Assembly: GCA_016717305.1 (NCBI GenBank)
Contig: JADKFY010000020.1
Coordinates: 27,338-91,337, forward strand
Source of the DNA: Flavobacteriales bacterium
GTDB lineage: Bacteria > Bacteroidota > Bacteroidia > Flavobacteriales_F > PHOS-HE28
Direction: 5' to 3'
Length of the DNA stretch: 64,000 bases
Under the pieces are notes generated by a model. That model had not been told where the DNA came from, did not search any database, and saw nothing but the letters and a program-made list of their open reading frames with translations. This document shows positions 62,501 through 64,000 of the stretch, piece after piece. Position numbers and translations under genes: made by a program. The first letter of the stretch is position 1, and the number at the start of each line of letters is the position of its first letter.

Positions 62501-63181
62501 GGTACCCCCCTGGCTCATGCTGGCATAGCTCTCACCGCCGGGCGGATAGCGCAAAAGGAAATAGGGTAACGCAGGTGCATTATAGTAGCCCAGCAGGTCG
62601 GTGAACGAGTTCCCGATCATCACCGCTTTGAAGCGGAATTCCGTTTGCTGAAAGGTGCTGCCGAAGTAGTTCACGCTCAAGCCGAACTCGCGCACACCCG
62701 TTGGCCAGTTGTTGCTCGCCGTGTGCCGCACCTTCAACTTAACATCGTTGTGGTAGAAGGTGTAAGGGCCCGACTGGTAGGGCGTGGAGGCGAAGGTTTC
62801 CACCACTTCCGCTGTACAGGAAGAGCAGGCCTGGCCGTCCACACGCAGGATCCATGGCGCACCATTGTACGCCTGTAGGGAGTTGTCGTAAGTGACCCGC
62901 ACATAGAATTCTTGGATGCCGCTACCGGCAGGCACATTGAAATAACTCCCGATGCCACCGTAATTCTGGCCCCATCCGCTGTTGACATCGACCATCTGGT
63001 AGTCCACCCCGCAACCGGGTGCTCCTCCGTGGTTTCCGTAAACCCCGAAACCAAAGGCCTCCGTGATGTTATAGTAGTGCTGGCCAGCATTCCATTGTTC
63101 AGGGATCTGTGCCAGAACAGGCAGCGCTGTTGCGCCCAGCAGCAAGGCCAAGGCGGTGGATCGCAGCGTAGAGTGTTTCAT
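59531..63181 (-). CDS. T9SS protein with GEVED domain and eight 39-residue cysteine repeats (frameshifted)
   Basis: A surface protein of about 1,216 residues when repaired. A signal peptide starts at 63181 (STLRSTALALLLGATALPVLAQ). A beta-rich N-terminal region is followed by a GEVED-type domain that ends NYNLGETEDYAVVINANTP. Eight repeats of about 39 residues then follow, each with the pattern DC-x-G-(V/L)-x-G-G, PG-(S/T)-x-CDD-x-(D/N), NDVY and C-x-C. The C-terminal sorting domain includes VQPNPSNGKFQLNALE and RIMVQH. The frame breaks near 62099-62101 (one G/C missing in a run) and near 60174-60184 (two bases missing or one extra). Each repair restores an unbroken repeat. Confidence 0.83.
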
Positions 63182-63229
63182 TGAAAGGGGGTTGTAAGGT
63201 GAGCGAGCAAAAGTCCCTATCGCGTTTCA

Positions 63230-63257
63230 CCCCACACCTAGTAGAAATACCAGTTCT
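63230..63257 (-). promoter_or_regulatory. Conserved palindromic upstream motif, copy 1
   Basis: It lies 49 bases before the start of the cysteine-repeat gene at 63181. On the minus strand it contains CTGGTA-TTTC-TACTAG, a near-palindrome, then GTGTGGGG. About 12-20 bases further on lies an ACTTTTG element similar to a -7 region. It is likely an operator or promoter element of this gene and matches 59429-59456. Confidence 0.65.
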
Positions 63258-63280
63258 TTCTGTGACTACCCGGAACGAAC

Positions 63281-63310
63281 AGGGTGGGCTCTCTTGCGAG
63301 AACCCACCCT
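63281..63310 (-). terminator. Hairpin after the right-edge T9SS gene
   Basis: AGGGTGGGCTCTC (63281-63293) pairs with GAGAACCCACCCT (63298-63310) with one mismatch around a 4-base loop. It lies 29 bases beyond the stop of the gene at 63339. Confidence 0.78.
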
Positions 63311-63338
63311 GGAGAATACACGACGCTATAGAGAGTAC

Positions 63339-64000
63339 CTAGTGCTGTACCATGATCTTGATCACCTGATGGTGTCCATCTGCTTCTGCATGCAAGAAGT
63401 ACGTTCCAGCAGCAACACCCGATAGGTCGACCGTGGAGGCACGTGAGGAGCCTACCATCATCGACTGTAATACGAGGCGACCAAGGCCGTCGCGCACTTC
63501 AATACGGGTGGCCCGTTGTGCCGGGTTGTTCAAGGTGAACATACCGTTCGAAGGGTTAGGCTGCACGGTGAAGTAGATGGCAGGGCCATCAGCAGCCGCG
63601 ATGTTCGTTGGCAGTTGGCCAATGCATTCGCAGCCCAAGGTGTACACGTCATTGATGGTGGAAGCGTCACCATCATCGCAGGTCATTCCGGGCAGGTCTA
63701 TTCCTCCGGGTGTGCCTTCGCAATCGATCGTTTGGCCGATGCACTCGCAGAACGAGCTGTAGGTATCATTCCCGGTGTTGGCGTTGGCATCATCGCACGG
63801 CGTACCAGGTTGTGCCGGACCACCCGGAACACCGGCGCAATCAGCCTCCAGCGTACCCAAGCAATCGCAATTGGCGTTGTACACATCATTTACACTTAGC
63901 GGATTCCCATCATTGCATGGCGTACCGTTACTGGCCGTTCCACCAGCTACACCAGCACAATCGTATGCAAGACCTGCGCATGTGCAGTTCGCACTGTATA
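63339..64000 (-). CDS. T9SS protein with cysteine repeats (5' end outside window)
   Basis: The frame is open to the right edge, so only the C-terminal 220 residues are seen. At least three of the 39-residue repeats are visible (DC-x-G-(V/T)-x-G-G, PG or NG-T-x-C-(D/N)-D, NDVY or NDTY, C-x-C). A sorting domain (VQPNPSNGMFTLNN to KIMVQH) follows. The overall plan and the sorting-domain sequence are like the adjacent 59531-63181 protein, so the two are tandem paralogues. The GTG at 63884 is internal and was not used as a start. Confidence 0.82.
   Translation of the reverse strand, partial: YSANCTCAGLAYDCAGVAGGTASNGTPCNDGNPLSVNDVYNANCDCLGTLEADCAGVPGGPAQPGTPCDDANANTGNDTYSSFCECIGQTIDCEGTPGGIDLPGMTCDDGDASTINDVYTLGCECIGQLPTNIAAADGPAIYFTVQPNPSNGMFTLNNPAQRATRIEVRDGLGRLVLQSMMVGSSRASTVDLSGVAAGTYFLHAEADGHHQVIKIMVQH

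Overview
The window reads as a moderately GC-rich chromosome segment of a Bacteroidota bacterium, most likely an environmental member of the Flavobacteriales or a related lineage. The main reasons are at least six predicted type IX secretion (T9SS) cargo proteins or remnants ending in a type A sorting domain, Bacteroidota-specific families (OstA-like, DUF4924, the so-called ABC transporter ATPase family, YtxJ, DUF1800/DUF1501 with a sorting domain, LytS/LytTR regulators), near absence of Shine-Dalgarno sequences, and TAnnTTTG-like -7 promoter elements. No rRNA, tRNA, CRISPR array or complete insertion sequence was recognised.

Layout. 1-8.5 kb: stress and small-molecule genes (Hsp20, universal stress protein, SiaC, TonB-like, TPR and lipoproteins). 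8.6-11.3 kb: a coupled MoxR-type AAA+ ATPase and VWA protein. 11.3-21.7 kb: a T9SS cargo region with two paralogous secreted proteins, a large multidomain adhesin-like protein with a chimeric tail, a broken T9SS gene and a secreted arginine-deiminase-family enzyme. 21.8-31.8 kb: peptidoglycan lyase MltF with ACP phosphodiesterase, a LytS/LytTR two-component pair, a 185-bp MITE-like element with perfect terminal inverted repeats, a LuxR-type regulator, OmpH/Skp, DUF4924, and an OstA-like protein followed by a diverged second copy of its own C-terminus. 32-36.4 kb: a three-gene operon of a membrane protein and two CotH-like proteins, one fused to a beta-helix. 36.6-44.4 kb: the envelope cluster ABC-ATPase-like / two Fe-S proteins / MlaD / amidase / LptD. 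44.5-59.1 kb: mixed housekeeping genes (glutamine amidotransferase, exonuclease III, DUF1800-DUF1501 pair, DUF5706 membrane protein, SRAP protein, cold shock protein, PIF1-type helicase, YtxJ, acyltransferase, glycosyltransferase, BamA-like barrel). 59.1-64 kb: two tandem T9SS proteins built from 39-residue cysteine repeats, each followed by a hairpin and a conserved palindromic upstream motif.

How the genes work together. Much of the window builds or decorates the outer membrane: LptD, OstA-like protein, MlaD, OmpH/Skp, a BamA-family barrel, MltF and an amidase maintain the envelope, and the T9SS cargo proteins are exported to the surface.

A caution. Several genes (LptD, the deiminase, DUF4260, the cysteine-repeat protein) are split by single-base gains or losses, mostly in short C/G runs, and one base restores a family-like reading frame each time. 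This looks like sequencing or consensus error more than natural decay. The broken T9SS gene at 18.3-19.8 kb and the remnants at 30.1-31.1 kb are more heavily damaged and may be true pseudogenes.
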